From the IMG/VR virus record IMGVR_UViG_3300023174_000580, positions 1 through 26,137 of that record: a DNA stretch of 26,137 nucleotides, one strand, 5' to 3'. This DNA comes from a virus. Every line of letters begins with the position of its first letter. Positions within the stretch are counted from its first letter, which is position 1. Below the pieces are notes generated by a model. That model was not told the DNA's origin and made no database searches. It saw nothing but the letters and a program-made list of their open reading frames with translations. Both the position numbers and the translations under genes were made by a program. Shown one piece after another: positions 16,082-22,387 of the stretch.

Positions 16082-17467
16082 TTATCCTAAACTTAAATCT
16101 ACTACATTTCCATCACCAGAATAATCCGATTTTGTACTTGTGTCAGCCACTTTTCTACTTGTAACTTTAGGTGCTTGGACCAATGGTTTTTCTGATGAAT
16201 TAGTAACAACTTCTGCTATGGTTTCAAATTGGTTATATCTTATAATATGTCTAGTTGATAAAATTGCATATTTACCTTTTAGAGTCATATCATAATTATT
16301 AGAATCAACTAGATTTACTGATCTGGTTGGGACTTCCATATATAGAGTTCTTCCTGGTGAAACTATAAAGTTTCCAGGCAAAGCTATTTTCATTCTTTGA
16401 GATACAAAATTTTGCAATAAAGCTTTTCTTGCATATGCAAATTTTTGTGGTGTGTCATCAGTTTGTATTGAAGCGCCATCATTATCTTTAATGAATTTTG
16501 AAGTTTGTCTAGGCGCTGTTGATATGTCAACAACAACCCTTGATCCAGGCATATCAACATTTCGTTGGCCTTGTTTGTTAAATTCAATAGGTAAATTTGG
16601 ATTTTTATTACCAATTTTTGTTCCATTGTAAACATTATCAACAGTTTTTATTTCTGTTCTAACTTGCCTAGTTAACGGATCTATACCAATAAAAGTACCA
16701 GCAAAAACGCCGTACTGAGTACTCTTAATAAAATCAAATTGAGACATAACTTCCATAGCTCTCACACTAATTATTTCTTCTTTAATGTTTTGATCTTGTA
16801 TATTTTTAACATCAAAAAACACATTAAACATAACCGGTCTTTTCATAATATCTGACAATGTACAAAAATTATAACCTTCAACATTTTCAAAAAACATAAA
16901 AGATGGTTGACCACCAGAATCTACTGCTCTTTTTGCAATCCAATTCAATGCATCAAACGGTTTCAATTGTGGAATAATAATATCATTAATGCCCAAAGAT
17001 TGTGTAAAAACACCATTGAGATTTTCAGGATCAACTAACAACTTTGACGTTATTATTTTTTGAGCTATTTGTGTATAAGTTCCTCTATAACATTCAGCTA
17101 ATGTTTGTTGTTCTGATAAAATAATTTCATCTGAAGCAAAATTTAAAATGTATGATTCAGATGTTTGATTAATATTTGTTCTATCACTTTGACTATAGAC
17201 CCTAAACAGGCGTTTCATTCTAAACAACCCTTCACCTTTGTCTATGTCTATCAATAAACTTTCTGTGCCATCAAATAACAATTTAGATGTTAATCCAACA
17301 GCATCTCTTATAAGAATATTTCCAGAAATGCACGGCGCAAGCATACTCTCGTATATGTTTATTTCTTCATATACTTCATTGAGTTTAACTTTACCACCTT
17401 TTGTTAATAGACTAAGTTCATTAATTCTAAAGTCGGTAGATTGCTTAATATTTAAACTATCAGTCAT
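16082..17467 (-). CDS. 27: Baseplate hub protein gp27-like
   Basis: A 461-aa protein directly upstream of the gp5-type genes, the right place and size for a gp27/VgrG N-terminal hub (T4 gp27: 391 aa). It starts with a beta-barrel-like region (NEVYEEINIYESMLAPCISG, SKLLFDGTESLLIDI). Residues 168-181 (LKPFDALNWIAKRA) resemble the helix of gp27-type hubs that packs between barrels and is followed by the usual Phe-rich SFMFFENVEGYNF strand. The C-terminus carries a MKIALPGNFIVSPGRTLYME segment and then a disordered Lys/Ser tail. Trimers would form the hub ring continuing the tail tube and holding the OB-spike complex. The start overlaps the gp53 stop as ATGA. The similarity to T4 gp27 is structural in style and not close in sequence, so gp27 identity is probable and not certain. 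Confidence 0.7.
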   Translation of the reverse strand: MTDSLNIKQSTDFRINELSLLTKGGKVKLNEVYEEINIYESMLAPCISGNILIRDAVGLTSKLLFDGTESLLIDIDKGEGLFRMKRLFRVYSQSDRTNINQTSESYILNFASDEIILSEQQTLAECYRGTYTQIAQKIITSKLLVDPENLNGVFTQSLGINDIIIPQLKPFDALNWIAKRAVDSGGQPSFMFFENVEGYNFCTLSDIMKRPVMFNVFFDVKNIQDQNIKEEIISVRAMEVMSQFDFIKSTQYGVFAGTFIGIDPLTRQVRTEIKTVDNVYNGTKIGNKNPNLPIEFNKQGQRNVDMPGSRVVVDISTAPRQTSKFIKDNDGASIQTDDTPQKFAYARKALLQNFVSQRMKIALPGNFIVSPGRTLYMEVPTRSVNLVDSNNYDMTLKGKYAILSTRHIIRYNQFETIAEVVTNSSEKPLVQAPKVTSRKVADTSTKSDYSGDGNVVDLSLG

Positions 17468-18123
17468 AAAGTGTCTTTAATAACTCTCAAAAATTCAGAT
17501 TCTACTTCTGGTACAAATTCTGGTTTTAACAATATAATTTTTCTTCTGTTCTCATTCAATTCAATCTCATGGTCGTAATAAGTTTTAGTTTCTTTTGATG
17601 TTTCTATTGTGAGGCTTACACCATCTTGTAACGTAAAGTTATTTGAAGTTGCTACAATTTGTGAATATGTATTGATATCAACATTCAGTTTTCTAAAAGA
17701 TTTATATTTTAAAGTCGTATTGATTTTTGATACAACTTTATAATAGGAATGTATATTGTTTGTTGCCCAAGAAACACCAGATACTCCAGTATTAGCAGTA
17801 TCAGCGTATACATTAGATTCGTATTTTTTATTAATAAATTTAATAATTGTTCGTTGTGTCAATGGCCATTGATATAATGGATCGGTAATGTCATTCATAG
17901 ATAAAACAATCCAATGTCTTTCTGGTGATCCATAAATTTTAGACGCAATGATTTCTGGTGTATCACCATCTTTAATTAAATAATTATAATAAGCAGCTGC
18001 ATTGTTTTTTAGATCAGTTTGAAATCCAAATCTCGCAGTTATATTTGTCAACTCATCTAAAGAAGTTGAATTTAAACCTTTATAATAAGGTGTTCTCGGA
18101 AAGTAATTAAAGTATCTAGCCAT
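17464..18123 (-). CDS. 53: Baseplate wedge subunit gp53
   Basis: A 219-aa protein (T4 gp53: 196 aa). The signature is the LysM-like segment YYNYLIKDGDTPEIIASKIY followed by GSPERHWIVLSMNDITDPLY, aligned with T4 RPEELANAIYGNPQLYWVLL and NDNYDPYYGW. The N-terminus MARYFNYFPRTPYY is typical for the family. The start was set at 18123-18121: it is one base after the gp48 stop (TAATATG) and has an AGGGAGAAG ribosome binding site. The open frame extends 29 codons further, to 18210, but that would overlap gp48 and encodes unrelated residues. gp53 clamps the wedge core (gp25, gp6) and contacts the hub. Its stop overlaps the start of the hub gene by four bases. Confidence 0.88.
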   Translation of the reverse strand: MARYFNYFPRTPYYKGLNSTSLDELTNITARFGFQTDLKNNAAAYYNYLIKDGDTPEIIASKIYGSPERHWIVLSMNDITDPLYQWPLTQRTIIKFINKKYESNVYADTANTGVSGVSWATNNIHSYYKVVSKINTTLKYKSFRKLNVDINTYSQIVATSNNFTLQDGVSLTIETSKETKTYYDHEIELNENRRKIILLKPEFVPEVESEFLRVIKDTL

Positions 18124-18124
18124 A

Positions 18125-19594
18125 TTATTCTTCTCCCTCATCGAATGGACTTGCTTGGTCATCCCAAGAAGTAATTCCACCATAAACATCTTCTGAAATT
18201 GATAAGTCATCTATATCTGCGGCTCTTCTAAAATCATCAGCTGCATTCAAAGCTATAGCCTCATCTACTCCAGTAACATCATCTGGTTGTCCGCTGGCAA
18301 TTGTAGCTGCATATGTACCAGAAGCATCATAACGATCTTGACCAATTCCACTCGCATCACTACCTCCAGCAACAAAAGTACCAAGTCTTGAATCGCCTGC
18401 GCCAAGTTTTTTGGTATATTCATTTCTGAGTGAAGATTTTGTTTGAATCTCTGTTTCTTGAAATGACAGATCCATACGAATTGCAACTGGCATACCAGTC
18501 TTACCTTTTTGTGGCACATTACTTAAAGTTTCGTATGATTGATAACCATTAGGTGCAAAATCTAAAGCTACATCCGTCAAAACACAATTACCAATGGAAT
18601 GTATATTAGTATTTTCAACACCATTATAATAGAATTTAATATCAAATTCTGATGGTGGAATGAGATATCTGCCATAAGAAGAACTCATAATTTCTGGCGC
18701 TTGATGATATCTGAACAAATCAATAATGTCCAATACATCAGAAGCTTCTTTCTCACTTCTTGGATAAAACATAAATTGAAATCTAAAATTTCTGAATGAT
18801 GGTGACTGATATATTACTTCTAATTGTGGATTTACCGCTAATGCACCACCAGTTGCACTTGTTAATGCAGTAAATAATGTATCACCACCAAATTTACTCT
18901 TTAACGCTTCAGCGGCAAAGGGTGACATATTATTAATCTTTTGAGAAGTGCTGGCATTACTATCAAGTTGATCTTTCAATGAAGCTCCAGCCTGCACTAG
19001 ACCACCAAGAAGTCCCATATCTTTCGTAACACTTGTAGTACTAAAACTTTGTTTGTAATCAAAAGTTAAAGTGTCTGGCATATATAACGCAATGGTATCT
19101 TTTGTTCTTTTTGTTGTTCTGAAAAAATTTGATCTATTTAATATAGCGGATTCTGTTAAATGTTTGGACCCTTGAGCTAAAGCACTTTTTGTTTTTCTTA
19201 TAATATCTACAGATGAAGATGATTGACCATAGAATCCACCTTCTTGTGCATCAGCGTCTTGACTTGTGGTTGAAATACTATTATCAAGTTTTTCACCCAA
19301 ACTTTGAAAAATGGCAGCACCCGCATCAATAAGATTTTTGCCAGCATCAAAAAAACCATTATTGGGAGATGATCCAGATTGATCTCTACTCAATACATTA
19401 TTCAATCCTGGGTTTTGACCTATACTTCTTTCTTGAACTTTCACATAAAACATCATATAATGACCTTTGTCAGAATTGCCAAGGTCTGATGGATAACGTC
19501 TATTATCACTATTGTAATCAGTCTGAAATGAAAAATTCCTATCAAACTGTTCGCCAGAATTAAGTTTTATATCTGTTAATGAAAAAAATGCCAT
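18125..19594 (-). CDS. 48: Baseplate tail tube cap gp48
   Basis: A 489-aa protein related to T4 gp48 (364 aa). The recognised parts are in the C-terminal half: FRFQFMFYPRSEKEASDVLD with IIDLFRYHQAPE (T4: VFTWDLTPRSTEDLMAIINI and YQYFNYFSYG) and GNCVLTDVALDFAPNGYQSY with PVAIRMDLSFQETEI (T4: GPCQIQSIRFDKTPNGN and TFTLEITMREI). The N-terminal half is Ser/Asp-rich and less conserved. The last 90 residues are an extra, Asp/Ala-rich, acidic tail absent from T4 gp48. gp48 caps the baseplate dome and with gp54 forms the platform for tail tube polymerisation. The ATG has an AGGACAG ribosome binding site, and a CATAAATA motif lies about 25 bases upstream, a normal promoter-leader arrangement. The gene is the first of the long minus-strand block. 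Confidence 0.82.
   Translation of the reverse strand: MAFFSLTDIKLNSGEQFDRNFSFQTDYNSDNRRYPSDLGNSDKGHYMMFYVKVQERSIGQNPGLNNVLSRDQSGSSPNNGFFDAGKNLIDAGAAIFQSLGEKLDNSISTTSQDADAQEGGFYGQSSSSVDIIRKTKSALAQGSKHLTESAILNRSNFFRTTKRTKDTIALYMPDTLTFDYKQSFSTTSVTKDMGLLGGLVQAGASLKDQLDSNASTSQKINNMSPFAAEALKSKFGGDTLFTALTSATGGALAVNPQLEVIYQSPSFRNFRFQFMFYPRSEKEASDVLDIIDLFRYHQAPEIMSSSYGRYLIPPSEFDIKFYYNGVENTNIHSIGNCVLTDVALDFAPNGYQSYETLSNVPQKGKTGMPVAIRMDLSFQETEIQTKSSLRNEYTKKLGAGDSRLGTFVAGGSDASGIGQDRYDASGTYAATIASGQPDDVTGVDEAIALNAADDFRRAADIDDLSISEDVYGGITSWDDQASPFDEGEE
19433..19461 (+). promoter_or_regulatory. Possible sigma70-type promoter for the plus-strand block
   Basis: TTGAAC (19433-19438) and TATAAT (19456-19461) are separated by 17 bases, close to the bacterial sigma70 consensus. 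It lies antisense within the gp48 gene, about 160 bases upstream of gp4, which has no late-type motif of its own. In AT-rich DNA such matches arise by chance, so this is a weak call. Confidence 0.22.
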
Positions 19595-19619
19595 TTTCTG
19601 TCCTATAGTTTACTAGATA

Positions 19620-19627
19620 TATTTATG
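19620..19627 (-). promoter_or_regulatory. Late promoter-like motif CATAAATA before gp48
   Basis: The minus strand reads TGACATAAATATATC in the 30-bp divergent gap and overlaps the gp4 start codon on the other strand. Transcription would begin near 19614, leaving a leader of about 20 bases with an AGGACAG ribosome binding site before the gp48 ATG. Of the four copies of this motif it has the most conventional geometry, which supports reading all of them as late promoters. Confidence 0.65.
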
Positions 19628-20056
19628 TCATACCGAGGAACATTTACGCCTAAAAACACTTCAAAGTACAAAGGGAACGCAAGTAATATTATTTACCGTT
19701 CTTCTTGGGAATTGAGAGTGATGAAATATTTGGATGAGAATCCAAATGTAATCTGGTGGGCATCTGAAGAATTACCAATACCCTATGTGTCACCTGTTGA
19801 TAAGAAAGCTCATCGTTACTTTCCAGACTTCATCGTACATCTGAAACTGAAGGGTGGCAAGACCATTACCTATATATTAGAGGTCAAGCCAGAAGCACAA
19901 ACTAAGAAACCCACGCAAAAAAGACGAACAAAGAACTACATTAATGAGTCAATAACATATGCTATCAATCAAGAAAAGTGGCGAGCAGCTGATCTTTTCT
20001 GTAAAGAACATGGTTGGGAATTCAAATTGATAACTGAAAAAGAACTTGGTCTTTGA
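19625..20056 (+). CDS. 4: Head completion protein gp4 (PD-(D/E)XK-type nuclease fold)
   Basis: A 143-aa close relative of T4 gp4 (150 aa). It shows SKYKGNASNIIYRSSWELRV, NPNVIWWASEELPIPYVSP, AHRYFPDFIVHLK, the LEVKPEAQT segment and RTKNYINESITYAINQEKWR. E29, D68 and the E86-V-K88 triad form the pattern of a PD-(D/E)XK nuclease core. In T4, gp4 with gp50 and gp64 completes packaged heads so that tails can join; a DNA-trimming nuclease role has been proposed. It resembles a homing or transposon nuclease at first sight, but the length and phage context identify it as gp4. The ATG shares bases with the opposite-strand gp48 promoter motif and has no visible Shine-Dalgarno sequence. It is the first gene of the plus-strand block. 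Confidence 0.92.
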   Translation: MSYRGTFTPKNTSKYKGNASNIIYRSSWELRVMKYLDENPNVIWWASEELPIPYVSPVDKKAHRYFPDFIVHLKLKGGKTITYILEVKPEAQTKKPTQKRRTKNYINESITYAINQEKWRAADLFCKEHGWEFKLITEKELGL

Positions 20057-20064
20057 CATAAATA
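20057..20064 (+). promoter_or_regulatory. Late promoter-like motif CATAAATA before the 192-aa gene
   Basis: The sequence GACATAAATATACGATG places the motif directly after the gp4 stop and four bases before the next start codon. By T4 geometry the transcript would begin at about 20070, within the ATG. This is the only plus-strand copy seen, and it has the same four-base spacing as the copy before gp25. Confidence 0.55.
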
Positions 20065-20068
20065 TACG

Positions 20069-20647
20069 ATGGCATATCTTTTAGACAGAATAAATCAGTC
20101 CTTACAAAAAGAAGGACTTACACCTCGAACTAATAAATCGAGGTCTTGGCTTCGTGCAAAAATTTCAGAATTAAATCCATCAAGACAAAACTTGATGGCT
20201 GATCGTCAAAGACAAAGAAGTAGTACTATTATAGGTAATATGTACTTTTATTTCTATGACCCAAAAACAAAGAATTCGTTGCCATACTACGATAGGTTTC
20301 CTTTGGTACTCCCAATAGAACAATACTCAGACGGTTTTCTAGGATTGAATTTACATTACATTCATCCAAAGCAACGAATACTTTTGTTAGATAAGTTAAG
20401 TCAATATGCGTCAGATAGTCGTTATGATAAGAACACAAGATTGAAATTAAGTTATGCGGCTCTATCAGCTGCATCAAAGGCGTTTGAAGCACAACCATGT
20501 ATTAAAAGATATCTATACTCACATGTGCAATCTAGATTCTTGCAGATATCTGCTGATGAGTGGGATATAGCATGTTTATTACCAATGGAAAGTTTTGTTG
20601 GTGCGAGCACAAGTAAAGTATATGCCGATTCAAGGAAAAAATTCTAA
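20069..20647 (+). CDS. Conserved-looking phage protein of unknown function (192 aa)
   Basis: I cannot name this protein with confidence. It begins with a basic helical region (MAYLLDRINQSLQKEGLTPR, then NKSRSWLRAKISEL), followed by a compact aromatic segment: NMYFYFYDPKTKNSLPYYDR, FPLVLPIEQYSDGFLGLNLH and YIHPKQRILLLDKL. The second half is helical, with conserved-looking KRYLYSHVQSRFLQI and a final ADEWDIACLLPMESF. The many basic and aromatic residues would suit DNA or protein binding inside the virion; DNA-end protection (the gp2 role in T4) is one possibility, from its position next to gp4, but I see no firm match. The ATG has no Shine-Dalgarno sequence and sits four bases after a CATAAATA motif. 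Its stop overlaps the gp54 start as TAATG, so it is co-translated with a tail gene. Confidence 0.8.
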   Translation: MAYLLDRINQSLQKEGLTPRTNKSRSWLRAKISELNPSRQNLMADRQRQRSSTIIGNMYFYFYDPKTKNSLPYYDRFPLVLPIEQYSDGFLGLNLHYIHPKQRILLLDKLSQYASDSRYDKNTRLKLSYAALSAASKAFEAQPCIKRYLYSHVQSRFLQISADEWDIACLLPMESFVGASTSKVYADSRKKF

Positions 20648-21441
20648 TGGCCTTTTCACCACAATTATTTCTATCCAATATTAAAGGGAAAGATGGATTA
20701 GCAAAACCATCTCGCTTTGAGGTCATACTTCCTATTCCAGAATACATTGACAAATTCATACAAACATCTGCTTTAGAAAAACTATTAAATATACCAAATA
20801 CAATCGTAGCAGATATAACAGATTCTATTAATGACATAATTGGTAATAAACAACCAACTGGTCAATCTAAAACATCAAATGCGGCTATTTCGAGATACTT
20901 AGCCATGCAATGTGAAAGTGCAGAGTTGCCAGGAAAAACATTGCAAACAGCTGATGTTAAAATTTATGGACCCACATTTAAAGTTCCATACCAAACTGCA
21001 TACGGCAGTGGTGACACAACTTTAGGATTCTTGTGTACAAATGAATTCTATGAAAGAAAGTTGTTTGAGCGTTGGCTGGAAGCTATTATGCCAAGTGATA
21101 CAAACAATCTTAGATATGCAAAAGGTGTTGACACTAGATATTTAACAAATATTAAGATTGTTCAATACGATGATTTCATTAAACAGATATTTGCTGTTGA
21201 ATTGATTGATGCATTTCCTATTGGTATAGCTTCACAACCATTATCATGGAGTGAAGATGGTTTTCACCGATTGTCAGTACAATTTGCATATCAAAGATAT
21301 CGTGTTGTGTATGATGGAACGTATGACCTTGCTGCAGCTGCATCCGAGTTCTTTGGATCTAAAGCTGCTAAGTTTTTCGATAGTACGGGTAGCAAAGTTG
21401 GTAATTCTTTGATTGCACCCCTAACAAGAGGTTTATTTTAA
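20647..21441 (+). CDS. 54: Baseplate tail tube initiator gp54-like
   Basis: A 264-aa protein with a tail-tube-type fold. The central block (RYLAMQCESAELPGKTLQTA, DVKIYGPTFKVPYQTAYG, DTTLGFLCTNEFYERKLFER) and the later SEDGFHRLSVQFAYQRYRVV strand follow the pattern shared by T4 gp19, gp48 and gp54. The neighbours (gp26, tape measure, and gp48 across the divergent gap) point to gp54, which starts tube polymerisation on gp48, and not to the tube subunit gp19, which normally lies beside the sheath gene. T4 gp54 is longer (320 aa). The N-terminal helical stretch (residues 35-70) could be the part that contacts the hub or tape measure. The start overlaps the preceding stop by one base. Confidence 0.75.
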   Translation: MAFSPQLFLSNIKGKDGLAKPSRFEVILPIPEYIDKFIQTSALEKLLNIPNTIVADITDSINDIIGNKQPTGQSKTSNAAISRYLAMQCESAELPGKTLQTADVKIYGPTFKVPYQTAYGSGDTTLGFLCTNEFYERKLFERWLEAIMPSDTNNLRYAKGVDTRYLTNIKIVQYDDFIKQIFAVELIDAFPIGIASQPLSWSEDGFHRLSVQFAYQRYRVVYDGTYDLAAAASEFFGSKAAKFFDSTGSKVGNSLIAPLTRGLF

Positions 21442-21458
21442 TTAACTGAGGATATAAT

Positions 21459-22199
21459 ATGGCTTTACCTAAAATTGATGTGCCAACATATGAAACGAAA
21501 TTAATTTCGAATGGCAAAACTGTAAAATACAGACCCTTTCTTGTAAAGGAACAAAAACTATTTCTAATGGCAGCTCAGTCTACCGATGAAAAAGAAACAG
21601 TTGATGTTGTAAAACAAGTATTGAATAATTGTATTTTATCAGATATTGATGTTGATGATTTACCAACATTCGATCTTGAACACCTGTTCATGCAACTTAG
21701 AGCAAGATCGGTTGGTGAAGTTGTTAATTTAAAATACAACTGCAACAATACCGTTAAAGATGATAAAGACGAAGAAAAAGTTTGTGGATCATTAGTTAAA
21801 TTTGATTTGAATATTTTAGATATCAAACCAATCATTGATGAGAAACACTCAAGCAAAATTGAGATTAGTGATAAATTGGGTATTATGATGAAGTATCCAA
21901 CATTAAGTTTACTCAAAAATGCTGGAAATTTAGCAGATGAAGATGTTGATACAGTATTGAATGTTATTGTTAGCTGTATAGATTACATCTATGATGCAGA
22001 TCAAATGTACTATGCGAAAGATTCTACAAAAGAAGAATTGTTAGAATTTATTGAGAATTTGCAACAAGAAGACATGGAAAAAATTCAATTGTTTTTTAAT
22101 ACTATGCCAAAGATTGCAAAAGAGTTAGATTTTAAATGTAAGAAGTGTGGATATGAAGAAACTATTACTGTGCAAGGCATACAAAATTTTTTCGTATAA
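21459..22199 (+). CDS. 26: Baseplate hub assembly protein gp26 (T4 baseplate family)
   Basis: A 246-aa protein (T4 gp26: 208 aa) of the T4 baseplate gp26 family. It opens MALPKIDVPTYETKLISNGK with the typical VKYRPFLVKEQKLFLMA motif, then VVKQVLNNCI and FDLEHLFMQLRARSVGEVV. Cysteines C95 and C109 in one loop and C227-x-x-C230 near the end (FKCKKCGYEET) probably form a zinc ribbon. In T4 gp26 is needed for hub assembly; its place just before the tape measure matches the chaperone G of lambda-type phages. A strong ribosome binding site (TGAGGATATAAT) precedes the ATG. The last codons, AAT TTT TTC GTA TAA, contain a slippery heptamer, so a fraction of ribosomes may pass into the -1 frame and make a 309-aa product. 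Confidence 0.85.
   Translation: MALPKIDVPTYETKLISNGKTVKYRPFLVKEQKLFLMAAQSTDEKETVDVVKQVLNNCILSDIDVDDLPTFDLEHLFMQLRARSVGEVVNLKYNCNNTVKDDKDEEKVCGSLVKFDLNILDIKPIIDEKHSSKIEISDKLGIMMKYPTLSLLKNAGNLADEDVDTVLNVIVSCIDYIYDADQMYYAKDSTKEELLEFIENLQQEDMEKIQLFFNTMPKIAKELDFKCKKCGYEETITVQGIQNFFV
22187..22193 (+). promoter_or_regulatory. Putative -1 ribosomal frameshift site TTTTTTC
   Basis: In the gp26 frame the codons read AAT TTT TTC, so the heptamer is T TTT TTC, a perfect X XXY YYZ slippery site. It lies one sense codon (GTA) before the gp26 stop. A weak Shine-Dalgarno-like CAAGG at 22173-22177 ends 9 bases upstream, in the range where such elements stimulate -1 shifting in dnaX. The -1 frame then continues for 64 codons to 22387. 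I did not find a convincing downstream hairpin. Confidence 0.65.
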
Positions 22200-22387
22200 T
22201 ATTTGGTTATGATACATTAGGTAATTACTATCAGACTAATTTTGCGTTGATGCAACATCACAAGTATAGTTTGACTGAATTGGATAACATGTTACCTTGG
22301 GAAAGACAAGTCTATATTGATATGTTGGTGAAGTTTTTAGAAGAAGAAAATGAGAGAATAAAAGCTCAACAAAAGGCAAGAAAATAA
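22193..22387 (+). CDS. -1 frame extension of gp26 (gp51-like or lambda T-like segment)
   Basis: The frame is open from 22157 to the TAA at 22385-22387 and abuts the tape measure ATG (TAAATG). After a shift at 22187-22193 it adds 64 residues, RIIFGYDTLGNYYQTNFALM, then HHKYSLTELDNMLPWERQVY and a charged helix ending QQKARK, giving a fusion of 309 residues. There is no ATG or GTG before 22250, and the ATG there has no Shine-Dalgarno sequence and would make only 45 residues, cutting off the conserved-looking first part. The YSLTELDNMLPWERQVY pattern resembles the T-type segments of tail assembly chaperones and the small proteins annotated as gp51 beside gp26 in marine T4-like phages. The coding nature and frame are seen directly; expression by frameshifting is inferred. 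An alternative is a short independent gene from a non-standard start. Confidence 0.65.
   Translation, partial: RIIFGYDTLGNYYQTNFALMQHHKYSLTELDNMLPWERQVYIDMLVKFLEEENERIKAQQKARK

Noticed and set aside
18124-18210. Upstream extension of gp53 to 18210
   Set aside because: It overlaps gp48; the family N-terminus begins at the ATG at 18123, which has a good ribosome binding site.
19625-20056. Homing or transposon endonuclease in place of gp4
   Set aside because: The PD-(D/E)XK pattern is genuine, but the whole length follows T4 gp4, including the N-terminal KYKGNxxNIIYRSSWEL segment.
20532-20837. Antisense open frames across the window, such as 20532-20837, 21575-21916 and 24610-24801
   Set aside because: They lie wholly within well-supported genes on the other strand, have no ribosome binding sites and no recognisable protein features.
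22250-22387. Independent 45-aa gene from ATG 22250
   Set aside because: There is no ribosome binding site and it would drop the plausible first part of the -1 frame; frameshift expression explains the frame better, though it is unproven.
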